A DNA stretch of 64,000 nt from Hyaloperonospora brassicae (GCA_947650285.1 CANTFL010000455.1:100675-164674); one strand, 5' to 3'; shown: positions 1 to 9,547, numbered from the stretch's first letter. Made by a program: numbers and translations. The notes: generated by a model not told the origin, from the letters alone.

Positions 1-5
1 GCCGT

Positions 6-251
6 TCATTCTTCCGCAAAGGTATGTGACCCCCTCGTGATTATGGCATTCAAGGGCGCCGTGCTGACCTCAATGACGCATTGGCGTCCAGCGTCTCGGT
101 CGGGTCCACTGATTCTGTAGAGCGGGTTCACAAGTCCGTCATCTCGTGTCGATAGACTACCGAACGCATGAGGCACTCCGTCTCGAGCCATCCAGTCGTT
201 CCCACATCCTACGTGCTGCCAAAACGCGGCATGCTTTGGCAGAATGGACAT
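6..251 (-). CDS. Small ORF of unknown function
   Basis: An open frame of 81 codons with an ATG at 249-251 and a TGA at its low-coordinate end, near the left window edge. The composition is GC-rich and gene-like, with residues such as FWQHVGCG and DWMARDG, but I recognise no domain. An overlapping second frame at 209-712 carries a C-x2-C pair (CPFC) and could be a shadow, or an exon of the same gene. It lies tail-ward of the kinase gene on the same strand, with about 450 bases between them. No signal peptide or membrane segment is visible. It may be a chance ORF; homology or transcript data would decide. Confidence 0.25.
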   Translation of the reverse strand: MSILPKHAAFWQHVGCGNDWMARDGVPHAFGSLSTRDDGLVNPLYRISGPDRDAGRQCVIEVSTAPLNAIITRGSHTFAEE

Positions 252-696
252 TGGTTAGCAGGCATTTGTCGATCCAAGCAAAACCAACGCCTGGCTGCAG
301 GCAGCTCTGCAAATGAGGATCCGTGTGCATTGTGACGCGGGTGTTCGCAGCTGCTGTAGAGCTGTAGAGGTGTGTCTGGTTGCAAGCTGCATGCGATCGA
401 CCTGAGTAAACTCATAGCTACGCAATAGCGCACCATCCAGCAGCGAGTGGATCGGTCGTCACTCCTCTGGATCGCAATCTGCTCTACATGCTGTGCAGCA
501 ACACGCCTACCTGTACGACGAGCGTAGTGGCACCAGGTATCCCTTACCACGGCACGCAATTGTTGCTCACGCTCACTGCCGAGACGACACATACACACGA
601 CAGGTGAGCGGTCTGCTTGACCCTCCCATCCACGCAATTTCACACAAAATGGAAAAAACTGCATTGAATAAATACCAAGTGCCGTAGTCATCCCGT
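252..696. other. Intergenic stretch downstream of the kinase gene
   Basis: GC-rich sequence between the left-edge ORF and the kinase stop codon. Several overlapping open frames exist on both strands but none has a recognisable domain. It probably holds the kinase 3' untranslated region on its right side. I see no repeat or RNA gene here. Confidence 0.4.
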
Positions 697-1953
697 TTAG
701 TATCGAAGCCACGGATGGTCCAGCGCTTCAGAAGCCGTGAGCCGCGCCGACGGATCGAGCACCAGCACGCGCTGCACAAAGTCAATCGCCAGCGGACTCA
801 CGCCGTGCCAGTACCGCCTGGGAAACGTGAGCTTGTACAGCATCTGGATCGACTGGTTGGGTCGGAGCTGCGTCGTGGCTGGAAACGGCAGTCGGCCACA
901 CAGCAGCAAGTACGCCAAGACGCCAAAGGACCACATGTCCACTGACGCATTGTACGGCTGCCGCAGCAAAATCTCGGGCGCCAAGTAGCCGCCTGTTCCG
1001 AGAAACGACGACGACGTCGCGCCTTCTTTCAGCACCTTGGCAAACCCAAAGTCGATAATCTTTATGTTCAGTGGCACGTCCGGCACCGCCTTCTGTCTCC
1101 GACGGGTAGCCGACACGGCCAGCAGCATATTCTCCGGCTTCAAGTCCCGATGCACAACTCCTCGCTCGTGCATGTGCTGGATCGCCGACAGGAGGCTGCG
1201 AGCAACGTGCACGGCTTCGGCTTCCGCAAAGCGTCCCTTCTGCACGATCGCATCAAAGAGCTCGCCGCCTTCCAGCAGCTCCATCACAAGAATCAGAAAC
1301 TCGTCGTCTTCGAACGATTGCACCAACTTGGCAATGTGCGGGTGATTGACCCGCTGCAAGACGTTCACTTCCCGGCGCAGCTGCGTCGCGACTTCCAGGC
1401 GCTTGCGCTTCGACGACGCCAGTCGCTTCTTCTCAATGATTTTGCACGCAAAGCGGCGATTGTCCGTCGTGCGCACGCACTTGTAACACGTCGACGTCGT
1501 GCCTTTGCCCGCCACGCCTTCAAGGAGGTACTGGGGCGGCAAGAGCGCTCGGAAGCCCGAGAGCGACGCGTGGATGTGTATGGGGAGCACGGGACTCACC
1601 ACGTGCGACGGCGAGTCCGACACGAACGACGACTCGGACGTAGTCGCGGCTTCGGACGTCACGGAACTGGCAGCTCGCGTCGTGAAGCGCGTTGCAACGT
1701 CCTGTGCGCTCGAGTGCGTCCGCGACGCCTTCTTCGCTGCGTTAACGACGCGGCAGTTTGTCTGCTGCGGCGGCGGCTGCTGCTTGCGCTGCTTGTGCTG
1801 GTGGTAGTTGTGGTTGTGGTTGTGGCTGTGCAGCTGCAGCTGCTGCTGCCGCTCGTGCGGGAGGTCCATCGCGTGGCCGACCAGGAAGCAGCTCTTGAGG
1901 ATGGCGGCGCCCATGACGCCGGCGGTCTGTCGGTCTTTCTCTGACGAGGGCAA
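697..1953 (-). CDS. CAMK-type serine/threonine protein kinase
   Basis: A 418-residue protein that would transfer phosphate from ATP to Ser/Thr residues of target proteins in the cytosol. The kinase domain fills residues about 142-418. Visible parts: glycine-rich loop GKGTTS at 149-154, ATP-binding lysine in FACK at 171, catalytic loop HRDLKPEN at 268-275, DFG at 301-303, APE at 325-327, and the closing helix ending in HPWLRY at the C-terminus. All catalytic residues are present, so it should be active. The fold, the loop and the PEN motif fit the calcium/calmodulin-dependent kinase group, but no autoinhibitory or calmodulin-binding tail follows, because the protein ends with the kinase domain. 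The N-terminal 140 residues are low complexity, with a His/Asn run (HSHNHNHNYHQH) and Gln-rich stretches. Met29 is an alternative start. Single exon, GC-rich, no frame damage. Substrate and pathway cannot be told. Confidence 0.93.
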   Translation of the reverse strand: MPSSEKDRQTAGVMGAAILKSCFLVGHAMDLPHERQQQLQLHSHNHNHNYHQHKQRKQQPPPQQTNCRVVNAAKKASRTHSSAQDVATRFTTRAASSVTSEAATTSESSFVSDSPSHVVSPVLPIHIHASLSGFRALLPPQYLLEGVAGKGTTSTCYKCVRTTDNRRFACKIIEKKRLASSKRKRLEVATQLRREVNVLQRVNHPHIAKLVQSFEDDEFLILVMELLEGGELFDAIVQKGRFAEAEAVHVARSLLSAIQHMHERGVVHRDLKPENMLLAVSATRRRQKAVPDVPLNIKIIDFGFAKVLKEGATSSSFLGTGGYLAPEILLRQPYNASVDMWSFGVLAYLLLCGRLPFPATTQLRPNQSIQMLYKLTFPRRYWHGVSPLAIDFVQRVLVLDPSARLTASEALDHPWLRY

Positions 1954-2090
1954 TTGGGAAATGAGCAGCTATTTTAGCGATAGGGCTGCGACGAGGACGG
2001 CCTCTTGTCGTCGTTGTGAGGGGTGCGGCTAGATTTGAATCGACTAGATTCGACGAAGTGAGGAACGATCGATCCTTTGATGGCTCGTGG

Positions 2091-2127
2091 GTGGGTGGAT
2101 GATTGGTGGGTGGATGATTGGTGGGTC
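2091..2127. repeat. 15-bp tandem repeat
   Basis: The unit GTGGGTGGATGATTG occurs twice in a row (2091-2105, 2106-2120) with a third partial copy to 2127. It lies about 140 bases upstream of the kinase start. Confidence 0.85.
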
Positions 2128-2623
2128 GAACGGAGCGAGGGCGGGATGAGCGAGATCGATGATGGTGCCTGGCTGTTTTTTCGAGTCAGGGAAGAGAGCG
2201 AGCTCCTTGTTTACGATATTATTCGATGGCAGGGGGTGAGAACGTTGTGGTGGTGGTGGAAGATTCCACCTTGAAGTACGAGGCGATGGATATCGAACGA
2301 CTTAGCACTATTAAGGGGCCGACGAGTCAGCGGGAGCTGGTGTGACAACGACGTCACGACAGGGAATCGATGCAGTGTCCTGATCGTCGAGGTAGACATC
2401 TCACATCGGCGACAATGGCGGCGACGGTCCGCAGTGCACGAGACCGTTTCGCTTGCTGCCACCACGACGAACGTGACAGCGGCTGACCGAGTGGTGCCGT
2501 TTATCCGACAAACGATGAGAACGTTCGGGAGGTTTCACGGCGCTTGACGTGTCACGAAAGGTGCCGGGCGACATCGTATTTGCATCCCAAAGCCGTTGCT
2601 GCCTCGGGTGACGTAGACAGGTC

Positions 2624-2646
2624 GTCCGTCCGTCCGTCCGTCCGTC
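2624..2646. repeat. (GTCC)n microsatellite
   Basis: Five full GTCC units plus a final GTC. It is a simple sequence repeat and probably length-variable between isolates. Confidence 0.9.
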
Positions 2647-2690
2647 TCCTGTGGTCAGAAGGTTTCGACGGGCAACTCCGCGACGGGCCA

Positions 2691-4161
2691 TTATGAAACA
2701 GGTGGTTCATATTGCCAGAATTGGCGTCATGCACAGCTGGATCACAGCGGGAGAGGACAGGTCATTGATTGACAGACATTCGGTGGGTGCCCCCTTCACG
2801 AATAGCCCACTTTAGGCCCACTTTATTGCGGATCAGGTCGACGGGGTCGGACCGAACCTTGCTTGCCTTATTCGAGGTCTGGGAATGTGTTGAAAACATG
2901 GACAAGAGCCTTTTCTGTAAAGCGATATTTGTGGCACTATAAGCTATGCGCGAATATGCATTGTGCACCGTAGCATCCGAATGAAAGGTACAAAATGCCG
3001 AACTCGATCGTAATGCAACGCTGTACAGTTCTGTCTGATCGGGCACGTGTCGATACCTGAATCTGCGATTTTTCTCGTGGACATCCGGTGACCCTATGTG
3101 CTTGGAATGTTGCTCAGGGAGGATAAAAAAGTACGGACGAGTGTCGCATCAATCAGTCAAACTTGCTTCGCAGGCCGAGTGTTTCGCGGCAAGCCGTAAT
3201 GCCCCATCGCTGACAATCTGGACGACCAGTTCTGTCAGTGGCCCTGCTCCAGGCGCTTGCTCAGTGCTTCCTGTCAATGTATGGAAATGATGCGAGGCCG
3301 TGCTAATTTGCCTTGTACAGAATGCGTTGGATGCAACATAGAGGTCTATAAACCTATAAACTCTTTGCTATCCTCGCACAGCCCGTTTTGCCATGTCAAC
3401 ACGGTACACAACGTGTCAGGTAACTAGCGCGAGACTCGACGCAAAGACACAGCAGACGCGAGGAGCTGCTATAAGCGAATACCTCCCGGACAAGACCCGT
3501 CGCTAATGTTCAGACTTCTTAACGACGATAGGAATCGTTGCAGTAAGTTTCTAAGCCTCATTTTTGCCACCAGGTGAACGCTTGTCAAGTACCCAAGATA
3601 GCACACGATTTCATGGCCGCCAGCGCACGTGCAACAAACACGGGTCTTTACAAACAGTAGTGAGGTTGCTCATTTTACCGCCATGGCTTCGACGATGCTA
3701 GCTGACAATACACCACGCGCAAAATGAACCTCGCGCTTGATCGATATAAAGAGGAGAGCTGCATGTTGCTTGGCATGCTTTGATCGATTCCACTTGGGCT
3801 GCGAAAGGAGTGACGATACCACAGGGCACACGCTTTGCTGTGCTATCCTCACGTAATCAACTTCGAATCTTCGGTTTGTTGCGGAGCCGCCACATCGGTG
3901 AAACGTCCTACGCCCGAACACCATTGTGGCAAGGCGCTACTCATTCGTTTCATGACGTGCAATCAGTAGATTGCCGTCGGACATTTGACGGCAATGGGTG
4001 TAGGCAATTCGACGAAGAAATAGACAAAACAAGCATTCACTTTACGAAGCGTAACAGGTCGATCCCCCATCACATGACAATGACGTTCGCAAATGTCAAT
4101 GCGATTTTAATTTATTCAGCGAAAAGTGTTCTTGCATACAGAACGGTAAAGCTGATAAACA
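2691..4161. other. Intergenic DNA without a supported gene
   Basis: Short open frames occur on both strands (for example 2762-3046 minus, 3096-3290 plus, 3780-4166 plus) but none shows a domain, signal peptide or conserved motif that I recognise, and they overlap one another. No RNA gene seen. Composition drifts from GC-rich near the kinase towards AT-rich near the retroelement end at 4162. Confidence 0.4.
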
Positions 4162-4178
4162 TGTAACGGGCTGCCCCG

Positions 4179-4550
4179 TTACAGCTCGTGCGAAGGAGCA
4201 CGAGCTGATCGCGGTGATGAGGAAACATACTCATCATCAGATTCGTCATCACTGCCGAACAGACTGTGTTGCAACTCACAAGTCCGTTCGTTTGGCAGTG
4301 GCCTTGGCGAATACTGAGGCGTCGCCGGCGATCGAGACGCCTCTGCAACATTGCCCGAGTCAGACACTTCTGACTCGCCAGAGTAGATGACCTCAATGTC
4401 GGGGTCATCATGCACACGCGGTGCTGTACCGCGTGCACCTGCAGCACCTCTTGCTGCAGGCGAAGCAGGAGCAGCAGACGACGAAAAGTCTGCCGCAGAT
4501 GCTGGCACAGGCACAGACTCTGTGTGCCTCGAGTCACCCCGCATAGACAT
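4179..4550 (-). CDS. Antisense ORF next to a gypsy 3' LTR
   Basis: A 123-codon ORF on the strand opposite to the element. The product is rich in Ala, Ser and Pro in its first half (ASAADFSSSAAPASPAARG) and acidic in the second (DDPDIEVIYSGESEVSDSG, FGSDDESDDEY). It has no recognised domain and looks disordered. Its ATG lies about 130 bases from the LTR, and its TAA falls inside the 22-bp inverted LTR-like terminus. The larger gypsy element in this window has an antisense ORF in the same place, with a similar low-complexity N-terminus, so this is probably a family trait. Whether it is translated is unknown. Confidence 0.45.
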   Translation of the reverse strand: MSMRGDSRHTESVPVPASAADFSSSAAPASPAARGAAGARGTAPRVHDDPDIEVIYSGESEVSDSGNVAEASRSPATPQYSPRPLPNERTCELQHSLFGSDDESDDEYVSSSPRSARAPSHEL

Positions 4551-4669
4551 GTTAACTATGCGTTGTCAAACGGAAAGTGAATAGAACGGACCCAACAAGT
4601 GCTCGCGGTCCCAATGGTGGCCAACGGGTGGCCACCATATTTTCGATAGTCACATGGTGACTATCAGTT

Positions 4670-4680
4670 AAGGGGGGTGA
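4670..4680 (+). promoter_or_regulatory. Polypurine tract
   Basis: AAGGGGGGTGA directly abuts the TGTAACGGGG start of the LTR. A purine run in this place primes plus-strand DNA synthesis in LTR retrotransposons, and it fixes this LTR as the 3' LTR of a plus-strand element. Confidence 0.7.
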
Positions 4681-5075
4681 TGTAACGGGGCAGCCCGTTA
4701 CATGGAATTGTCACTTTAAAGAAACAATGACAATAAAGAATATTAAGTTGAATATTCTTTAAACAATATCACCGATAGTGGTGATATTGGTGAGGCGACC
4801 AAAGAGTCTGTTCATTGGTTGATATCTTGATGATATCAACCCACCAATCGCCGCAAGACGCGCGCAATGAGTGGTGACGAGACGTCACCATACACTCAGT
4901 TATATTAGCATAATAAAGTTAAGTCAAACAGAGAGACAGTAGCAAAAAGACTTAATTATATTAATATAACAGTTTTACTTTTTCACTATCTACGCTTCCT
5001 CGTTTGCCTCGTGTACGTCTGTCGGGGCACCCGAAACCCTTGCGTTAAGTTCACGCAAGGGTGTGCCCCGTTACA
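4681..5075 (+). repeat. Gypsy LTR (3' or solo-like)
   Basis: 395 bases starting TGTAACGGGGC and ending GCCCCGTTACA. The first 22 bases are themselves an imperfect palindrome (TGTAACGGG / CCCGTTACA). Near the 3' end is a strong stem: GGGGCAC at 5024-5030 pairs with GTGCCCC at 5063-5069 and, inside it, CCCTTGCGT at 5037-5045 pairs with ACGCAAGGG at 5053-5061. A related LTR lies in reverse at the right end of the window (63836-64000), and weaker relatives start near 47200 and 63234. Confidence 0.8.
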
Positions 5076-5173
5076 TAGATACTGGAACGAATGTTTGGTT
5101 GCTTACCGTGTTCATGCCGAACGACTGATAAATGTGTCATTTTATGATGTATTTTGCTAAGAGTAAATGGTAG

Positions 5174-5362
5174 CTATCCAGGAGGTAACGACACTAAGGA
5201 CACTTTCCCTTTTGCATCTGATTGTATGTCCTCTGGTAACGCATAGATTCCAATAGCATATGTTGCAAATTCAGATATAAGGGCAGTACTATCCCCTTTG
5301 TCGATCTTCTTGCCCAGGTGTATGCGTCCGGCGCGTCTCTCGAGCGCTAGTGCTCGGCACAT
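5174..5362 (-). CDS. Short ORF, possible gene fragment
   Basis: 62 codons with balanced codon use, open upstream for about 27 further codons (to about 5440) before a stop, so the ATG at 5362 need not be a start. The residues (for example HLGKKIDKGDSTALIS, ALPEDIQSDAKGK) look more like a real protein tail than noise. No domain recognised. It may be a remnant of a retroelement or of a host gene cut by the neighbouring LTR. Confidence 0.25.
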   Translation of the reverse strand: MCRALALERRAGRIHLGKKIDKGDSTALISEFATYAIGIYALPEDIQSDAKGKVSLVSLPPG

Positions 5363-5705
5363 CAGGGACTTGCAGTTAGGAGAAGATCTACATGCGTCGG
5401 CACGCGAAGAGCCGATTGCTGAGATGTAGGCCCCACATGATTACTCTGGAGCTCGACGACGTGGCCGATAGCAGATCTTCCAGTGCTCTATGTTCTTCAC
5501 GTTACTGGCGAAGGCTCGACGTGTGCCACGGTCTGACTGGTCTTGTGTCGAGAACGCTATAAGATGGGTCTTTTTAGGTCACCCCGTCTCGTGTCGCCCT
5601 GCGGTGGTTTTTTTCCCGTATGTTTGGTCTTGCTTCTGGTGACTATCGGATTCGAAGCTAGCTTGTTTCTTAGTGCCGCCGCCTTGCCCAGAAACTTGTC
5701 AACGA

Positions 5706-7031
5706 TTACTTCGACATCAATTCAACTTTGTCCAGTATCCTTTCGATCGATAGCGCAATCGCCATTAGCGCGTCTGCGACCTTTGCTGCAAACTTCTTGA
5801 TCTTGGCTTTGATTTTCTTCACGGTAGAGTTGGCAGCCATTTTCCCCCGGTACCGTGCTGACTCGTGCGGAAGTTTTTTGATGGTCGCCTTGTAATTTGA
5901 TGCATGCTTCCTGACTTGCACTTTAACTACAAACTTCACGGCTGTTTTTATCAGACCTCTCACCGTTTTTGCAAGATCCTTGAATTTGTTCTTAGGTCTT
6001 ACCGTTGGAATTTTAAGTTCCATCCGGTATGGCAAGTACTTGTTCAGATGCGGACCGACGACTGCCTTGAACCTTCTGGCGTGCTTTCCCAGCGACAATT
6101 TAATCAACTTGAGCGCAATCTGTAGTATCACGTCTGTGACCTTCTCTGCAAACATCGTACGCGTGGTCTTCGATGTCAGACCAGCGCCAATTGCCTTCCG
6201 ATACGGTGAATACTTGTTTACAAGCCGATAGATGGACGCCCCCAGCTTCGATGTGTTCTTTTTGACTTGCACTCGAACAAACAAAATCGCAGCTGTCACT
6301 ACCATGTATGAAACCAGCTCTTCAAGCATCCTCTTGATTCTCATGACTTCCGGATGTGCAGCCAGCGTCTTCAAAAGCGATGCTGACTTGCTCAACAGTC
6401 CGTCAATGGCCAACCTGTACTTCGATGCGAGGGTTTCGAGATATACCGTACTCATTGTCGCACCGACCTTCATCACCTCGGTGAACGTCTGTGAAAGCTC
6501 CATAAGCTTGGCCTTGATTAGTAGAGAGGATGGACCGTTGCCCAGCGTGTTCCATAACGGTGCTATCACTCCCAGAGGCTTGTCGGCGGTTGCCCTGAGT
6601 AGTACAGCGAGATAAGTAGCTGGCACCATCGCTGAACCCGCAGCGGTCATCGCAGCACTTTTGGCCTTCCCCGCGATGTCACTTTGCGAGACCGTCGTAA
6701 GAAGCGACGTTACTTTGTTGGCGAGTCCGTAGATTCTCTTCTCATCGTCCACTTGTATTACTTCGGAGCCGTTGCGCGCACGAGGCTCCCTCAACAGCCT
6801 CTCCGTACTGGCTTCGTTGACGTGGCCTTTCACCACGAAGTCCTCACGAGCAACGTCGGGTCCCAGGACAGCCCCAGGGTCAACGACGGACATGACTGCG
6901 CCGCTGCATCTTACAAGAGCCGCCAGGATCGTCACCGCGACGTACACCAGATGCATGGTTCGTGCTGTTCCCGTCCACAAGGCGAAGCGCAGGTGGTCGT
7001 GCCGACTGTTTGATTGAGAGTGGGGTGCCAC
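5706..7031 (-). CDS. Secreted RXLR-type effector, copy A
   Basis: A 441-codon ORF. Translation from Met26 (ATG at 6954-6956) gives a typical signal peptide (VYVAVTILAALVRCSGA), so Met26 is the likelier start; the first 25 residues (MAPHSQSNSR...) would hide it. RLLR, an exact RXLR, is at residues 78-81 (53-56 from Met26) and an acidic-basic DDEKR, like the usual EER, at 95-99. Such proteins are secreted by oomycetes and many enter plant cells. The long C-terminus is helical and basic, with three related units at about 233-280, 293-338 and 349-396 (each a hydrophobic stretch, then V-K/R-K, then Y-x-PYR or RYR) and a partial fourth at 404-438. I cannot say whether these are WY folds. Intact, intron-less. 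Its paralog is at 41976-43301. The host target is unknown. Confidence 0.82.
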   Translation of the reverse strand: MAPHSQSNSRHDHLRFALWTGTARTMHLVYVAVTILAALVRCSGAVMSVVDPGAVLGPDVAREDFVVKGHVNEASTERLLREPRARNGSEVIQVDDEKRIYGLANKVTSLLTTVSQSDIAGKAKSAAMTAAGSAMVPATYLAVLLRATADKPLGVIAPLWNTLGNGPSSLLIKAKLMELSQTFTEVMKVGATMSTVYLETLASKYRLAIDGLLSKSASLLKTLAAHPEVMRIKRMLEELVSYMVVTAAILFVRVQVKKNTSKLGASIYRLVNKYSPYRKAIGAGLTSKTTRTMFAEKVTDVILQIALKLIKLSLGKHARRFKAVVGPHLNKYLPYRMELKIPTVRPKNKFKDLAKTVRGLIKTAVKFVVKVQVRKHASNYKATIKKLPHESARYRGKMAANSTVKKIKAKIKKFAAKVADALMAIALSIERILDKVELMSK

Positions 7032-7206
7032 GACCAGCCGCTGTTGCGCTTTGACTACGTTGACACCGTCCTTTACTCAGCTGGGCTGGTCCAGCCCTAA
7101 AAGCGTACGTGGACAGGCGACGGCGCGTGACAGCGCTTATTGAACGAACAACTGGGCGTTCCACTGTGAGGAACGAGTTGCAATCATTTGTTAGTTTTTA
7201 GGTGTT

Positions 7207-9544
7207 AGGGATGAATAACATCAAATCTCCGACCGCACTTGAATATCATATTGAATGTATTGACCAATAGTGTGAGCGTAGTGATTTAAAACCCTTTTTT
7301 AGCCAGTCAAATTGAACAAATGCAATATATAGAATTAATCAGAGAGTAGATGGACAAGTAATGCTCTCGCAGCTACCTCTCCGACGTGCCGGGTCGGAGA
7401 GAACAGTGCTGGTATGGATATCACTATACAAACACCAAATTATTCGCATATTTAAAAAAAACCAAGCTCCGACATCTCCGACAAAAGGTAACTCAATCGC
7501 ATATTTTACAAACAACATCCAAGCTTGTATATATCCACCGAGGATGAGTCTGACTGACCTAGCACCTGCCAACACGAAGCGTGCCCGTGAGAACGCAGCG
7601 CGCTCAAATTTAAAGTTCCTCGAGCAGGAAGATGTTACTGGGGGAGTACCTTCAACAGTGCATGCAGCGCGAGAGGGCACCTCTCGCCTTAGAAGCTGTG
7701 GTGGACAAGTTTGACATGTATCTAGCGTTCAAGGAGAGCCGAAAGGGACAGCTCTTAGCTCGACACTCGGTCATGCAGTACTTTCAAAAAGCCAAGAATT
7801 GGCTGCTGGAGCAGTTCCCACAGCATCAAGCAGTGGCTGAAAGAATTTGCTCAAGAAGGGACAGACGCTCGAACGCCATTGCATGAAGCGTGTGTCAGGG
7901 TCGTTTGTGAACAAGGCCCCAGCATGCACAAATTCTGCTCTCAAGAAAATGATGAATACTTGTATTTAACTGCGGTTACTAGTGCTGAATGCCAAGATGC
8001 GGCGCTGTTGTGTCTGCTGTGGCACCGATTTGGGCGTGCACCGGACCTCACAATGCTGCGGAAGGATGGTACAATAATCCATTTCACCCTTAAGCGTCGA
8101 GGTCAGCTCGCTTTAAAATGTTCTTGGACACGACAGAATCGTATCACGTGACGGCGTGTAATTGTCGTGCTAGAAGGTCAAACTCTTCGTCGTCGTGTAA
8201 ACTTTCTTCCGATTATCATACATCATGTTCGGATTGAACTCGCACATGGTCCTTTTCTTGTCGCTGTAGTGCGACTGGAAGTATCCGACACCGTTCTTGC
8301 TTGAGACGCCAGTCGTGGTCAGAGCTACAAACACGCATCAATTATCAATGATTAGATGTGATCTTCCGACCGAACACATGCATATTCAACACTTTAAAAC
8401 TCACTCTTGGTTTAAACGAAGTTGGCGACTTCTGTAGTCTACCCAAACACGTTGCCACCCACGATCTCGTAGGTCACCCCTTCTCCTTGTTCATTCACTT
8501 GGCCCACTCGCACGAAACAGGATCGTTGTCACATTTTCATCTTCACAACATTTTACACTCTCCCTCTCTCGCTCCTTGAATTGTAGAACATGCGCTGGTT
8601 CCCGTAGCAGTCACTATGTTTCACTCCCTTGTCGCAAACAAACTCTCTTCACAGGATCGGACGAGAATAGCCGACCTTTGCTACTCCGATATGATCTTCT
8701 TCAGCCAGGAAGTATGCGAGTGCTTACTTGACGTGGGTCGTTGGATCGCACTCGATGTACGGGTTGAAGCCCATCCTGTTCACGCAGCCACAAAATGAAC
8801 GTCGAATATAGTGATCAACCTGCCACCCACTCATTTACCCATCTACAGCACTACATCCACTGCACACAGCATCCACTGAAAAAGCTCCATCAACTATTAA
8901 CTCGTCATACGTACAGCACGCATATTCTCATCGTCGACGACCGATCAATCGTAGTATACTCCATCCACTGCTTGCGGGGCGGAATGTCGACAATGTCGAG
9001 ACCGATGGGCACCTGACAGACGGACCCGGGCAGCTAGCAGCTTAACTATATGAGTCACGTAATACCATCACTGATGCCAAGCATTTTGTCGAACACAGCA
9101 ACCGCGCTGTACACCATTCACGCACGGGAAAACGGGTCATCCGGATAGCACATGGGCGGCATGTAGACCAACATGTAGCTGCATCCTGTCATTAAATACA
9201 ACATAACGATTAATCCTCAGTCAGGTGCGCGCGTATGGATATACATGGGCACGGTTGCACGTACGTATACATTGAAGCACCATCATGTACAACTCGTCCA
9301 CAGTCCACATGTTGTGGTAGATTGACACGTTGGCACAACTTACGATAAAGTGAAGCAGATCAGCACGTATAATCATGATTTCGAGCACGCACACATGGAC
9401 AATCAGTTTGCCTCAATCAATCATATATTAAGCTCCACTGTCCACTTATAGTTATTAGCACAAAAAGGCACACAAAATTGCACACTACTACACAATTTCG
9501 TACTGGCTTTGTCCCGGTCGGAGCGTGTTGGAGGTCGGGGATTT
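7207..9544. mobile_element. Insertion 1 in effector locus A, carrying Crypton remnant
   Basis: About 2.3 kb present in copy A and absent from copy B. The sequence at the copy B junction (ATGTTATGG, near 43475) is matched on both sides here (GTGTTAGGG near 7205, ATGGTATGG near 9550), as expected for an insertion with a short, now diverged, target repeat; a deletion in copy B is the alternative. It holds a tyrosine recombinase remnant on the plus strand and a decayed spliced gene on the minus strand. No clear terminal repeats of the insert itself were found. Confidence 0.6.
7544..8151 (+). pseudogene. Crypton-type tyrosine recombinase, N-terminal part, frameshifted
   Basis: Pieces in successive frames join into one protein: MSLTDLAPANTKRAREN from 7544, then EYLQQCMQ and DKFDMYLAFKESRKGQ with RHSVMQYFQKAKNWLLEQF (about 7640-7830), then GQTLER with SGSFVNKAPACTNSALKKMM (about 7855-7950), then YLYLTAVTSAECQDAALLCL and FGRAPDLTMLRK to about 8065. 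This order and wording is what I know from oomycete Crypton transposon recombinases; the arginine in FGRAPDL fits the first catalytic Arg of tyrosine recombinases. At least three frameshifts are present, and the C-terminal catalytic half (His-x-x-Arg and Tyr) is not seen. The protein would have cut and joined DNA for transposition; this copy is dead. Confidence 0.65.
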
Positions 9545-9547
9545 CAT
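8170..9547 (-). pseudogene. Decayed or cryptic multi-exon gene, unknown family
   Basis: On the minus strand, separate protein-like islands follow each other, edged by GT and AG splice-like signals. They are MKSPTSNTLRPGQSQYEI (9494-9547), KLIVHVCVLEIMIIRADLL with NMWTVDELYMMVLQC (about 9265-9411), CSYMLVYMPPMCYPDDPFS and SAVAVFDKMLGISDG (about 9065-9190), VPIGLDIVDIPPRKQWMEY (about 8940-9010), RMGFNPYIECDPTTHV (about 8728-8792) and TMCEFNPNMMYDNRKKVY ending SLTF-stop (8170-8324). Some junctions keep phase (donor GTACGT at 9264 down), others do not, and one in-frame TGA follows DDPFSRA. It is cysteine-containing, but I recognise no family. It lies inside insertion 1 and may be a host gene fragment carried along. 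Confidence 0.35.

Larger units (their letters stand above)
1954..2690. promoter_or_regulatory. Upstream region of the kinase gene
   Basis: About 700 bases upstream of the kinase start, the only place its promoter can be on this strand. It contains two simple repeats (separate entries) and no convincing ORF. I cannot point to a specific initiator element, so the promoter role is inferred from position only. Confidence 0.3.
4162..5075 (+). mobile_element. 5'-truncated Ty3/gypsy-type element end
   Basis: The 3' end of an LTR retrotransposon: antisense ORF, polypurine tract and one LTR, in the same order as at the 3' end of the full-length element at 27.9-35.5 kb. Gag and pol are missing. The left boundary is unusual: bases 4162-4183 are an exact reverse complement of the first 22 bases of the LTR (4681-4702), so the remaining internal part is flanked by inverted LTR starts. 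This suggests two LTRs once lay head to head, or a fold-back rearrangement. Family assignment rests on the LTR ends and layout, since no pol is left. Confidence 0.7.

Noticed and set aside
1150..1944. 264-codon plus-strand ORF, longer than many real genes here
   Set aside because: It lies entirely antisense to the kinase gene, has Arg/Val runs expected from reversed GC-rich codons, and no domain.
4387..4584. Plus-strand ORF over the antisense gypsy ORF
   Set aside because: Mirror frame of the Ala/Ser-rich antisense ORF, low complexity, and no pol or gag similarity in the element direction.
6232..6615. Plus-strand ORFs over both effector genes (also 6684-7013, 42574-42867, 42954-43283)
   Set aside because: They are mirror frames of the effector coding strand and occur in both copies only because the DNA is duplicated.
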